A stretch of DNA of 64,000 nucleotides from Sphingobacteriales bacterium (lineage in GTDB: Bacteria; Bacteroidota; Bacteroidia; Chitinophagales; UBA2359), in NCBI GenBank assembly GCA_016718845.1, contig JADKCK010000005.1, forward strand, positions 1-64,000. Direction: 5' to 3'. The notes below the pieces were generated by a model that saw nothing but the letters and a program-made list of their open reading frames with translations, was not told the DNA's origin and searched no databases. Positions 8,650 through 17,021 of this stretch are shown here, piece after piece. The first letter of the stretch is position 1. Every line of letters starts with the position of its first letter. The translations under genes and the position numbers were made by a program.

Positions 8650-10278
8650 ATGAACCGAAGAAATTTTTTACTAAACACCTCCATAATAAGCTTATCTGCC
8701 AGTACTTTTACCTATCAATCGTGCCAAAGTAGCGACATAAACGCTAACAAACAAACAGTATCAACAACTGATTTTGTAGATGATTTTGAACTAAACGAAA
8801 TAAGTATTGAAGCACTACAACAAAAAATGACCGATAACAGCGCTCAATATTCTGCTCGCAAAGTTGCCCAAATGTATCTGCAACACATCGAAAATATAGA
8901 CAAAAACGGACCCAAACTAAACGCCCTCATCGAAATAAACCCCGATGCCTTAACCATTGCCGATGCCCTAGATAAAGAACGAAAAGAAGGCAAAATACGC
9001 AGCATTTTACACGGTATACCCGTATTGATTAAAGATAATATTGATACCGCCGATAAAATGAACACCACAGCAGGCTCGTTGGCTTTGGTAGGCAACATCG
9101 CCACAAACGATGCCTTTGTAGTACAACAGTTGCGTAATGCCGGAGCCGTTATACTAGGCAAAACTAACCTCAGCGAATGGGCAAATTTTAGGTCACAAAA
9201 ATCAACATCGGGTTGGAGTAGCCGAGGCGGACTGACCAAAAACCCGTATATCCTCGACCGAAACCCTTCGGGGTCAAGTTCTGGCTCGGGGGTGGCAGTG
9301 GCAGCCAATTTGTGTGTAGTAGCAGTTGGCACCGAAACCGACGGCTCGGTGGTATGTCCCGCAGCCACAAACGGCGTAGTAGGCATTAAACCTACCGTAG
9401 GTTTAATAAGCCGAAGCGGCATCATTCCTATCTCAAAAACCCAAGATACCGCAGGTCCCATAGCCCGAACCGTAAAAGATGCCGCTATTTTATTGGGCAT
9501 CTTGGCAGGCATTGATGCCAACGATCCAATAACCAATCAAAGTAAAAACAAATCGTACACCAATTATGTGCCTTTTTTAGACATAAATGCACTAAAAGGC
9601 AAACGCATTGGCGTAGAAAAAAAGCCACCTAGCAGCAACCCGCTTATCAACAAACTTTTTGACGAAGCACTTAAAACACTACAACAACAAGGGGCTACCA
9701 TTGTACAAATTGAGTTGTTAGATAAAATTTACGAATTAAGCCCTAGCGAGTTAGAGGTGCTAACCTACGAATTTAAAGACGGAGTAAACAAATATCTATC
9801 AACAGCCAATGCAAAAGTAAAATCGTTGAAAGAAGCTATTGACTTTAACAAAACAAATGAAACCCAAACAATGCCCTACTTTGGGCAAGATACCTTAGAA
9901 AAAGCCGAACAAAAAGCAGGCTTAGACAGTAAAGAATACCTAACAGCACTCAACAAAAGTTTTAATGGCTCAAGGGCATTGATAGATAAAATAATGGGCG
10001 ACAATAAATTAGATGCCATTGCGGGCATTACTATTGGTCCCGCCTGCACCACCGATTTAGTCTACGGCGACCAATTTGGCGACACCTACTTTGCTATGCC
10101 TGCCGCTATATCGGGCTACCCAAACATTACGGTACCTTGCGGAATGATGCACAAATTGCCATTGGGTATCTCGTTTTTTAGTCAAGCCTACACCGAACCA
10201 AGTTTATTGGGCATTGCCTACGCCTACGAGCAAGCCAGCAAACACCGAACAATACCCACGTTTATATCCAATTTATAA
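8650..10278 (+). CDS. Exported amidase-signature family hydrolase
   Basis: The 542-aa product belongs to the amidase signature family. The Ser-cisSer-Lys triad is visible: Lys128 in VLIKDNIDT, a Gly/Ser-rich loop GSSSGSGVAVAAN near 207-219 supplying the cis-Ser, and the nucleophile Ser233 in GTETDGSVVCPA. The N-terminus carries a twin-arginine-like NRRNFLL followed by a hydrophobic stretch and a Cys at 25 (TYQSC), suggesting Tat export and lipidation. Amidases with this signature and an export signal hydrolyse small amides or aryl-acylamides; the substrate is unknown. Length and motif order are normal for the family. The upstream gap holds repeat copy B. The DinB gene starts 51 bp downstream and may be cotranscribed. 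Confidence 0.9.
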   Translation: MNRRNFLLNTSIISLSASTFTYQSCQSSDINANKQTVSTTDFVDDFELNEISIEALQQKMTDNSAQYSARKVAQMYLQHIENIDKNGPKLNALIEINPDALTIADALDKERKEGKIRSILHGIPVLIKDNIDTADKMNTTAGSLALVGNIATNDAFVVQQLRNAGAVILGKTNLSEWANFRSQKSTSGWSSRGGLTKNPYILDRNPSGSSSGSGVAVAANLCVVAVGTETDGSVVCPAATNGVVGIKPTVGLISRSGIIPISKTQDTAGPIARTVKDAAILLGILAGIDANDPITNQSKNKSYTNYVPFLDINALKGKRIGVEKKPPSSNPLINKLFDEALKTLQQQGATIVQIELLDKIYELSPSELEVLTYEFKDGVNKYLSTANAKVKSLKEAIDFNKTNETQTMPYFGQDTLEKAEQKAGLDSKEYLTALNKSFNGSRALIDKIMGDNKLDAIAGITIGPACTTDLVYGDQFGDTYFAMPAAISGYPNITVPCGMMHKLPLGISFFSQAYTEPSLLGIAYAYEQASKHRTIPTFISNL

Positions 10279-10329
10279 ACCTTAATTTAACATTAACAAC
10301 ATTATCTAATTCAAAAAAAATAAAAAAAA

Positions 10330-10842
10330 ATGCAACGACCAATTTCAAACGAGTACAATCCATACTTCCAAAGCTATATTAATTTGGTACCCGAAGGCGA
10401 TTATTTCGATTTACTGGAGCAAAACACCGCAGATGCAGTCCGTTTTTTCGAAGAAATTGAACCCGAAAAACACAACTATCGCTATGCCGAGGGCAAATGG
10501 ACAATAAAAGATGTTTTAATGCACCTGATAGACACCGAAAGGGTAATGTCGTACAGGGCGTTAGTAGCTGCACGCGGCGATAGCAAGACCCCGTTACCCT
10601 ACATGGACGAAGATGCCTACGCCCAAAACGTAAACACTTTTGACCGAGATATGGACAGTTTAATTGATGAGTTTATGGTAGTGCGGTCGGCAACAGGCTA
10701 TTTATTTGAATACCTGACCGACGAACAAAGCAAACTAATAGGCAATGCCCACGCACACCCCATTACACCCCGAGCGTTGGGGTACATCATTATTGGTCAT
10801 GTGCAACACCATATTAATGTAATACAAGAACGGTATTTATAG
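10330..10842 (+). CDS. DinB family protein
   Basis: The 170-aa four-helix-bundle protein matches DinB/YfiT-like families. Metal-ligand histidines are seen in LMHLIDTER (near residue 61) and in the C-terminal GHVQHHINVIQERY. The N-terminal YNPYFQSYINLVPEGD is typical of the bacteroidotal subfamily. Members are putative metal-dependent transferases or hydrolases, some using bacillithiol; bacillithiol use here would fit ytxJ at 6411 but is inference. The start is ATG 10330, preceded by an A-rich stretch, 51 bp after the amidase stop codon. Confidence 0.87.
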   Translation: MQRPISNEYNPYFQSYINLVPEGDYFDLLEQNTADAVRFFEEIEPEKHNYRYAEGKWTIKDVLMHLIDTERVMSYRALVAARGDSKTPLPYMDEDAYAQNVNTFDRDMDSLIDEFMVVRSATGYLFEYLTDEQSKLIGNAHAHPITPRALGYIIIGHVQHHINVIQERYL

Positions 10843-10964
10843 CATCTTTAAAATAAATACAAAATTGCAAATATAAATAAGTGCTTTTTTGGGGGTTTTT
10901 TGATTATTTTACCGTAAAAAACGGTAAAAAGCCAAAAAAATTAGTTTTTTTTGCTTTTTTTTGA

Positions 10965-10972
10965 TAACTTTG
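10965..10972 (+). promoter_or_regulatory. -7 box (TAACTTTG) before the SRPBCC gene
   Basis: TAACTTTG matches TAnnTTTG and lies 35 bp before the ATG at 11008. A short palindrome (TTTTACCGT/ACGGTAAAA, 10908-10928) just upstream may end the DinB transcript. Confidence 0.65.
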
Positions 10973-11007
10973 TGGCACATTTTATTCATCATCTAATACA
11001 CACAAAA

Positions 11008-11538
11008 ATGCTAAAAAAAATACTATTGGGTATTGTGGGCATTATTGCCCTTTTGCTAATTGCCGCTTTATTTGTAGATAAAGATTTTTCGGCACAAAGA
11101 AGCATTGTTATCAACAAACCTAAATCAGAAGTTTTTGCGTATCTAAAATCGTTAAAAAACCAAGATAACTGGAGTGTTTGGGGCAAAAGAGACCCTAATA
11201 TGAAAAAAGAGTTTGTAGGTACAGATGGTACTGTTGGTTGCGTATCGAAATGGAGCGGCAACGATGAGGTTGGTGTTGGCGAACAAGAAATAAAAGCCAT
11301 TACCGAAGGCGAAAAAATAGACTTTGAACTTAGATTCAAAAAACCCTTCGAAAGCACAAGCAAAGCCTACCTAACTACCGAAGCCGTCGACTCGACAAGC
11401 ACCAAAGTTACGTGGGGTTTTAGCGGCAGTATGCCCTACCCCATGAATCTAATGAGGGTGTTTATGAATATGGACGAAGCCATTGGCAAAGATTTTGACG
11501 AAGGATTGAGTAATTTAAAAAACATACTTGATAAATAA
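11008..11538 (+). CDS. Membrane-anchored SRPBCC (START-like) family protein
   Basis: The 176-aa product has one N-terminal membrane helix (KKILLGIVGIIALLLIAALF, residues 3-22) followed by a helix-grip SRPBCC domain: SIVINKPKSEVFAYLKSL, then alternating strands and the C-terminal helix DEGLSNLKNIL. The domain forms a deep hydrophobic pocket in relatives, so ligand or lipid binding is plausible. I chose ATG 11008 over an upstream TTG because the latter lies at the promoter. The TfoX-like gene starts 5 bp after its stop and the VOC gene follows, so the three form an operon. Confidence 0.83.
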   Translation: MLKKILLGIVGIIALLLIAALFVDKDFSAQRSIVINKPKSEVFAYLKSLKNQDNWSVWGKRDPNMKKEFVGTDGTVGCVSKWSGNDEVGVGEQEIKAITEGEKIDFELRFKKPFESTSKAYLTTEAVDSTSTKVTWGFSGSMPYPMNLMRVFMNMDEAIGKDFDEGLSNLKNILDK

Positions 11539-11543
11539 GCACA

Positions 11544-11906
11544 ATGCCTTACAACGAAAACACAGTTAACCGAATTGCCGAACAATTGCTTGACCAAAAC
11601 ATTGCTTTTGAAGAAAAGAAAATGTTTGGAGGTGTTGCGTTTATGCTCAACGAAAAAATGTGCATTGGTGTAGTAAAAGACGAACTAATGCTGCGCGTAC
11701 TCAACGAAAAATACGAAACCGTTTTAGGGCAAAATTATACCAAACCCATGCAATTTACGGGCAAAGCCATGAAAGGTTTTGTTTTTGTAGCACCCGAAGG
11801 CTTTGAAACTGACCAAGATTTGACAAAATGGATACAATATGGCGTAGAGTTTGGTAAATTTGGCACAGTAAAAAGCAAAAATAACAAATCATCATCAAAA
11901 AAATAG
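11544..11906 (+). CDS. TfoX/Sxy N-terminal domain protein
   Basis: The 120-aa product is a stand-alone TfoX N-terminal domain. The signature KKMFGGVAFMLNEKMCIGV lies near residues 27-45, followed by LMLRV and the GKAMKGFVFV strand. In Gammaproteobacteria TfoX controls competence. Single-domain versions in Bacteroidota are widespread, often sit near VOC or SRPBCC genes, and have no proven role. The C-terminus is a short basic, Ser/Lys-rich tail. It lies in the middle of the SRPBCC-TfoX-VOC operon, with gaps of 5 bp on one side and 4 bp on the other. Confidence 0.88.
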   Translation: MPYNENTVNRIAEQLLDQNIAFEEKKMFGGVAFMLNEKMCIGVVKDELMLRVLNEKYETVLGQNYTKPMQFTGKAMKGFVFVAPEGFETDQDLTKWIQYGVEFGKFGTVKSKNNKSSSKK

Positions 11907-11910
11907 CATC

Positions 11911-12297
11911 ATGGAAAAAATGAGCGCAAATACCAATGCCTTAAATTGGTTCGAAATTTCGGTGGTAGACATTGACAGGGCAAAAAAATTCTACGAAACC
12001 ATCTTTGATATAGAAATGTATCCAATGGATATGCCCGACCTCAAAATGGTGGTTTTTCCATCAACAGGTGATAAATCGGGCGGAGCTTTGGCACAAAGCC
12101 AGTATCATCAGCCAAGTATGGCAGGCTCGCTTATTTATCTAAACGCCAACCCCGATTTGCAATTGGTATTGGACAGAATAGATAATGCAGGCGGTAAAAT
12201 ACTGATGCCCAAAACGCAAGTATCGCCCGAAATAGGTTTTATGGCAATGTTCAGCGATACCGAAGGTAATATGTTGGCGTTACATTCGCAGGGGTAA
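11911..12297 (+). CDS. VOC (glyoxalase/bleomycin-resistance) family protein
   Basis: The 128-aa product is one vicinal-oxygen-chelate domain with two beta-alpha-beta-beta-beta halves: WFEISVVDIDRAKKFYETIF (residues 11-30) and LIYLNANPDLQLVLDRIDNAGG. The C-terminal metal-site strand is MFSDTEGNMLALHS. The subfamily is the PhnB/YCII-neighbour type common in Bacteroidota, with unknown substrate. It starts 4 bp after the TfoX-like gene. Met1 or Met4 could be the true start. Confidence 0.88.
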   Translation: MEKMSANTNALNWFEISVVDIDRAKKFYETIFDIEMYPMDMPDLKMVVFPSTGDKSGGALAQSQYHQPSMAGSLIYLNANPDLQLVLDRIDNAGGKILMPKTQVSPEIGFMAMFSDTEGNMLALHSQG

Positions 12298-12388
12298 ATG
12301 TAAGCTATACGTATTTGTATAACAAATAAACAATTGAACAAAACTTTAAGACAGACAGCCACCGCACCCCTCAAACATCGGGTACCAA

Positions 12389-12680
12389 ATGTACAAAGAA
12401 GACGGCTCATTTGTTTGCGAAACCTTTGCTACGACTACCGCTGTATTAGCCACAATGCTAAAACAACACGGCGATGGATAGCGCTGATGAGCAAAAAATA
12501 CCCAAAGACGGAACCGTTGAGGCATGGGGACGCTCGACCGAAAACCCAATAGGTGGTTGGTATGGATTAAAAAAAGGCTATCGAGGACGATTTGGCATGT
12601 ATCTGCCGCCATTAATGGAGGCATTAGGTCTTGCCGAAGTAGAACATAACCCCAAAAATAACCGTATGCGCGCCCTTTAA
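12389..12680 (+). CDS. Two overlapping short frames, possible single small gene with a frameshift
   Basis: A 30-codon frame (12389-12481, MYKEDGSFVCETFATTTAV) overlaps a 68-codon frame in another phase (12474-12680, ending NPKNNRMRAL). The overlap is 8 bp. Neither resembles a family I know. Both are free of low complexity and together would give a protein of about 95 aa. A one-base indel near 12475 would fuse them, as happens elsewhere in this window. A perfect palindrome follows 4 bp after the second stop, which supports transcription in this direction. Confidence 0.35.
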
Positions 12681-12684
12681 CACA

Positions 12685-12722
12685 CAACCGCCTTGCAAAC
12701 TATATAGTTTGCAAGGCGGTTG
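12685..12722 (+). terminator. Perfect 38-bp palindrome, likely transcription terminator
   Basis: CAACCGCCTTGCAAACTAT and its exact reverse complement form an uninterrupted palindrome, centred at 12703/12704. The same core (GCCTTGCAAAC/GTTTGCAAGGC) recurs at 16097-16130. There is only a weak T run, so it may act as a bidirectional terminator or mRNA-stabilising hairpin. Confidence 0.75.
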
Positions 12723-12852
12723 TCTATGAAAACAGCAGCATCAATTTTAAATTACTCTTTTCTAAACAGAATAAAACGACATTGTTGATGGTCTAAATAA
12801 AAAAGCAAGCTATTGTCCCATCAAATCAATTTCTTTGAACAATCATTAAGCT

Positions 12853-15800
12853 ATGAAAATCAAAAACGCTACGTATTTCATCTTTTTATTTTTATCAATA
12901 AATGTATGGGCACAAACCAACCCAGCCATTACATCTTGGGTTAGAAACACCACCGCCAACACAGGTTACAAAAACATAACCACCAATGTGCAGTCGGTTC
13001 ATTATTCGGCTAATTGGGCGTATGTAAGTACCAACGACATACCCTCGTGGATACCCGAAAATGTAGGCGACTATCCGTTGATTGATTGGTGGCCCAATAA
13101 CCCTTGGTTCCCCGAAAGCATGAATTATACGTTTAGGATTAGGTTGAATCCTACACCCAACAATGGCACCCCTGTTCAAACACCATACGGACATATAGGC
13201 ATTTGGACAAATGGTGTATCGGTCTATAACCCCAAAGATGCCAAAAGTTACAACGAGCTATCCGTTTGGTTTCAAAACGCTTTTTATTGGGAGCATTTGT
13301 TATCCGAAACCTTCGACCCTTGTTGGGGGCATTCAAACGGCTCTTACGAATACCATACCCACCAAAGCCCGGCTTGCCTATATAATCAAAACGACAGCAC
13401 TGTTCATTCGCCCATTGTGGGTTTTGCCTTTGATGGCTATCCCATCTACGGAGCCTACGCCTATACCAATGCCAACGGAACAGGCGCCATTAAACGCATG
13501 GAAAGCAGCTATCGTCTTCGCAACATAACCGACCGAACCACCTTGCCCGACGGAACCGTATTAACTCCAGCAAATTATGGACCTCCGTTGGCATTAGTGC
13601 CACTTGGCGGATATATGGAAGATTATGAATATGTGACTGGCTTAGGCGATTTAGACGACCACAATGGCAGGTTTTGCATCACGCCCGAGTACCCAAGTGG
13701 CACTTATGCTTATTTTGCTACCTTAGACGAAACACTTACGCCCGCTTTTCCGTATGCTTTGGGCGAGTATTTTTATGGGGTAACACAAGGCAGCGACGGT
13801 AATATGGGACCATCTGGTGGCTTTGTTAGTATTGCCGAAACAGTAATGCCGTACCCGAATAGTGCTTTAGCTGTAGCTGCTGCCGCCGCCAATATAGCTT
13901 GTTCGGGTGGTTCTAATGGAGCTATCACAACCATAACAACAGGCGGAGCAGCACCCTATACCTACAATTGGGGCGGAGGCATTATCACCAAAAACCGCAC
14001 AGCTTTGGGCATTGGTACCTACACTGTAACTGTTACCGATGCCATAGGTAATACAGTAACGGCAAGTTCGGCTATCTCGGAACCTAGCCCGCTTATTGTA
14101 AGCCCAACAGCCAGCGACTTGAGTTGTTTCGGTAGCTCGGACGGAGCCATTAACTTAAACCTAAGCGGCGGCACTACACCCTATAGTTACAATTGGGGAT
14201 ACGGCATTAACTCACAAAATCGAACAGGACTTGCAGCAGCAACTTATACCGTAACCGTTACCGATGCCAATACTTGCACTGCAACCGCATGGGCAACGGT
14301 AGCACAACCAAGTTTATTAACTGTTTCGGTATCTTCGACACCTGCTAGCGGGGGCAACAACAACGGTACTGCTAATGCTAATTCAAGTGGGGGCACTCCA
14401 CCCTATAGTTATTTGTGGAGCAACGGAAGTGCTACCGCCAATATCAACAATTTAGCCGCTGGCACTTATACCGTTACTATTGTTGATGCAAATGGTTGTA
14501 GTGCTGTAGCCGCTACTAATGCCTTGACAACAGTACCAACCATTGGTTTAACACAACACAATTCGGGCTCGTTAGACAATGGTTATGTGTTGTTTGCTCC
14601 GATAACTAGTAATAATACTTATTTAATAGATAAATGTGGCAAACAGGTAAAAACTTGGACAAGCGCCTACAAACCCGGACAATCAGTTTATTTATTGCCC
14701 GATGGCAACTTATTACGAACTGGTAAAACAAACAATGTTAATTTTACAGCAGGAGGTAATGGTGGCATCATAGAAAAAATAGATTGGAATGGCGATGTAA
14801 TTTGGAGTTACACCATATCGGATGCTACTAAATGCCAACACCACGACATTAAACCAATGCCTAATGGAAATGTTTTGGTGATTGCATGGGAGAAAAAAAC
14901 AGTTGCCGAAGCCACTGCTCAGGGCAGAAACCCTGCTTTGACTGCCGCAAGTGTTTGGAGTGAGCAAATTTTAGAACTACAGCCCGTTGGTACAAACAGT
15001 GCCAATATTGTATGGGAATGGCATTTGTGGGATCATCTTGTGCAAGATTTCGATGCCACTAAACTCAACTATGGGGGTATTTTAACTAATCCGCAGTTGG
15101 TAAATTTGAACTACAAAGCCACCAACACCGAGCAAGATTGGATACATTTAAATTCAGTTGATTATAACCCTGATTTAGACCAAATTTTACTTAGTTCGCA
15201 CAGTTTTGGGGAGGTTTGGATTATAGACCACAGCACTACTACTGCTCAAGCTGCTAACCACAACGGTGGTAACTCGGGCAAAGGGGGCGATTTGTTATAT
15301 CGTTGGGGTAATCCACCTGCTTATAACCGAACAGGTGGAGGCGCATCTGAGCGCAAACTTTGGGGGCAGCATAACGCTTATTGGATTCCAGCGGGGTATC
15401 CAAATGAACATAATATTATGATATTTAACAATGGAAATGGCAGAATAGAAGGCAATTACTCATCGGTAGATGTGATTACGCCACCTGTAAATGGATACAA
15501 TTATGATACAGCTTTGCCTTATGCCCCAAGTACACTAACGTGGTCGTATTTAGATGCGATACCTACTAATTTTTATGCCGCTAATATTTCGGGTTCGCAG
15601 CAACTAAGCAACGGAAACGTACTTATTTGTCAAGGACCTAGTGGTAAGTTTTTTGAGGTAAACCCTGCTGGCTCAACGGTTTGGAAATATACCAACCCCG
15701 TAGCTCAATCGGGGGTGTTGGCACAAGGAGCTACCCCTTCTCAAAACTTAGTATTCAGATGCAGTTTTTATGCTGCCGATTACAGCGGTTTTGCTGGGCA

Positions 15801-16077
15801 TACCTTAACAGCGGGTAATATTATCGAAAATACTAACAGTGTTAGTGCTTATTGCAGCATTATAACTTGTGTGCCACCAACTATTAGCGGCAACACCACT
15901 GTTTGTACCAATGGCATTGGTACTTATTCGGTAATACCGCCTTTGGCACCAGCAACTTACACTTGGAGTATTGCAGCAGGCTCTGGAACAATTATTTCGG
16001 GACAGGGTACGCCCACTATTCAGGTGCAATGGCTAAATGGCACAGTAGGGCAAGTAGATGTAATGGTTACTTACTAA
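12853..16077 (+). CDS. Secreted YHYH / SprB-repeat / arylsulfotransferase-like fusion protein
   Basis: The 1074-aa product has a signal peptide (residues 1-20, ending VWAQ). Next comes a YHYH domain (about 100-300) with GSYEYHTHQSP and GFAFDGYPIYG. Three SprB-type repeats (about 342-560) follow, each ending TYTVTV(T)D or similar. An arylsulfotransferase-like (ASST) domain spans about 564-1000: DGNLLRTGKTN, HHDIKPMPNGNVLVIAWE, WIHLNSVDYNPDLDQILLSS, LWGQHNAYW. A PKD-like domain (1004-1074) ends the protein. ASST enzymes move sulfate between phenols, and the family histidine context is kept, but activity is unproven. It stops inside or just after the PKD-like domain, without a recognisable T9SS sorting domain, and a terminator follows at once. 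The gene is flanked by two near-identical hairpins. Confidence 0.85.
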   Translation: MKIKNATYFIFLFLSINVWAQTNPAITSWVRNTTANTGYKNITTNVQSVHYSANWAYVSTNDIPSWIPENVGDYPLIDWWPNNPWFPESMNYTFRIRLNPTPNNGTPVQTPYGHIGIWTNGVSVYNPKDAKSYNELSVWFQNAFYWEHLLSETFDPCWGHSNGSYEYHTHQSPACLYNQNDSTVHSPIVGFAFDGYPIYGAYAYTNANGTGAIKRMESSYRLRNITDRTTLPDGTVLTPANYGPPLALVPLGGYMEDYEYVTGLGDLDDHNGRFCITPEYPSGTYAYFATLDETLTPAFPYALGEYFYGVTQGSDGNMGPSGGFVSIAETVMPYPNSALAVAAAAANIACSGGSNGAITTITTGGAAPYTYNWGGGIITKNRTALGIGTYTVTVTDAIGNTVTASSAISEPSPLIVSPTASDLSCFGSSDGAINLNLSGGTTPYSYNWGYGINSQNRTGLAAATYTVTVTDANTCTATAWATVAQPSLLTVSVSSTPASGGNNNGTANANSSGGTPPYSYLWSNGSATANINNLAAGTYTVTIVDANGCSAVAATNALTTVPTIGLTQHNSGSLDNGYVLFAPITSNNTYLIDKCGKQVKTWTSAYKPGQSVYLLPDGNLLRTGKTNNVNFTAGGNGGIIEKIDWNGDVIWSYTISDATKCQHHDIKPMPNGNVLVIAWEKKTVAEATAQGRNPALTAASVWSEQILELQPVGTNSANIVWEWHLWDHLVQDFDATKLNYGGILTNPQLVNLNYKATNTEQDWIHLNSVDYNPDLDQILLSSHSFGEVWIIDHSTTTAQAANHNGGNSGKGGDLLYRWGNPPAYNRTGGGASERKLWGQHNAYWIPAGYPNEHNIMIFNNGNGRIEGNYSSVDVITPPVNGYNYDTALPYAPSTLTWSYLDAIPTNFYAANISGSQQLSNGNVLICQGPSGKFFEVNPAGSTVWKYTNPVAQSGVLAQGATPSQNLVFRCSFYAADYSGFAGHTLTAGNIIENTNSVSAYCSIITCVPPTISGNTTVCTNGIGTYSVIPPLAPATYTWSIAAGSGTIISGQGTPTIQVQWLNGTVGQVDVMVTY

Positions 16078-16096
16078 AAAGATAACTCAAATGATA

Positions 16097-16138
16097 AACG
16101 CCTTGCAAACCATATAGTTTGCAAGGCGTTTTTTTTTT
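16097..16138 (+). terminator. Rho-independent terminator after the YHYH-ASST gene
   Basis: AACGCCTTGCAAAC pairs with GTTTGCAAGGCGTT around CATATA, followed by a run of eight further T. It lies 20 bp after the stop codon and shares its core with the palindrome at 12685. Confidence 0.93.
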
Positions 16139-16186
16139 GATTTAATGCAGATGTGAAAAATGCTTGGCTTGTTGGCGCAAACAGTG

Positions 16187-16292
16187 CTTTGGGGGTGCCA
16201 TAGACTGTGCAAATTAGGGAGTGCCTATCATCACCCCCAAAAAAGACATTTACCGTGTTTCGGCTACGCTCAACATAAACAAGCGGGGCGGG
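16187..16292 (+). repeat. Dispersed palindromic element, copy C with a 22-bp insertion
   Basis: It matches copy A (TTTGGGGGTGCCA, AAATTAGGGAGTGCC, ATCACCCCCAAAAAAGAC, ATTTACCG) but the tail is split by about 22 bp (16258-16280, TTTCGGCTACGCTCAACATA) before AAGCGGGGCGGG. It occupies the 370-bp gap between the YHYH-ASST gene and the peroxiredoxin gene, which otherwise holds only two terminators. Confidence 0.8.
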
Positions 16293-16387
16293 CGCATGCT
16301 TGTTGTTTAGATTGATGAGTGATAAATTAAATGCATGTTTTTATGCTAAATGTTGGTATGTGTTTGATGATATTGCGGGTGCAAAAA

Positions 16388-16426
16388 AAAAGATTAACTT
16401 GCCTAAAAAATGCAAGTTAATCTTTT
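16388..16426 (-). terminator. Rho-independent terminator of the peroxiredoxin gene
   Basis: AAAAGATTAACTTGC and GCAAGTTAATCTTTT form a 15-bp stem with a 9-nt loop. On the minus strand it is followed by a T run. Confidence 0.9.
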
Positions 16427-16447
16427 ATAAAATGGGATACTTTGGGT

Positions 16448-16918
16448 TTAGTTCAACGAAGCCAAGGTTTCTTTTACCGCTGCAAAATTAGGCACATCAC
16501 CTGCCGACTCTAAGACCTCGGCATAGCGAACAACGCTATTGGCATCAACCACAAAAGCCGACCTACGACTTACGCCTTGCATATCCATCACAAAGGTTTC
16601 GTACAACGAACCATAGGCAGTGGAGGTTGTTTTGTTAAAATCGGACAAAAGCGGGAAGTTATACCCGTGTTCTTCTTTAAATTTACCAAGTGTAAACACC
16701 GAGTCGACAGAAATTGCCACTACATCGCTTTTTAGGTGGTTGTAATCGGCAATGGCATCGCGTACTGCACACAACTCGGTGGTGCAAACGCCCGTAAATG
16801 CCATCGGGAAAAACAAAATTACTACATTTTTGCCCTTATAATCTGCCAACGAAACTTGTTTTTTGTCGCTACTCCAGAGCGTAAAATCGGGAGCATTATC
16901 CCCTACTTTCAAAGCCAT
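16448..16918 (-). CDS. Peroxiredoxin (AhpC/TSA family)
   Basis: The 156-aa product reduces peroxides through a cysteine thiol in the cytoplasm. The peroxidatic Cys45 lies in FPMAFTGVCTTELCAVRD, with the Pro/Thr active-site pattern of the family, and Cys50 follows five residues later. Other matches are the N-terminal VGDNAPDFTL and VVAISVDSVFTLGKFKEEHGYNFPLLSDF. It resembles the AhpE/BCP-like group. I chose ATG 16918 (MALKVGDN); an upstream in-frame start at 16987 would add 23 non-family residues. The gene is divergent from radC and ends at a strong terminator. Confidence 0.92.
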   Translation of the reverse strand: MALKVGDNAPDFTLWSSDKKQVSLADYKGKNVVILFFPMAFTGVCTTELCAVRDAIADYNHLKSDVVAISVDSVFTLGKFKEEHGYNFPLLSDFNKTTSTAYGSLYETFVMDMQGVSRRSAFVVDANSVVRYAEVLESAGDVPNFAAVKETLASLN

Positions 16919-16995
16919 AATTGTTTGCTTTTTTTTTTGATTAAACTGATTAAATACTTGTAACAATAAAACGTTTTTTTTGTTCAAAAAATACT

Positions 16996-17003
16996 TACTT
17001 TTG
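16996..17003 (+). promoter_or_regulatory. -7 box (TACTTTTG) of radC
   Basis: TACTTTTG matches TAnnTTTG. It lies 18 bp before the GTG at 17022 and inside any reading from the upstream TTG at 16980, which argues against that TTG as the start. Confidence 0.65.
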
Positions 17004-17021
17004 CAGCAAAAATATACCTGC

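Noticed and set aside
8844..9536. 230-codon minus-strand frame
   Set aside because: It is the shadow of the amidase gene, which has clear catalytic motifs.
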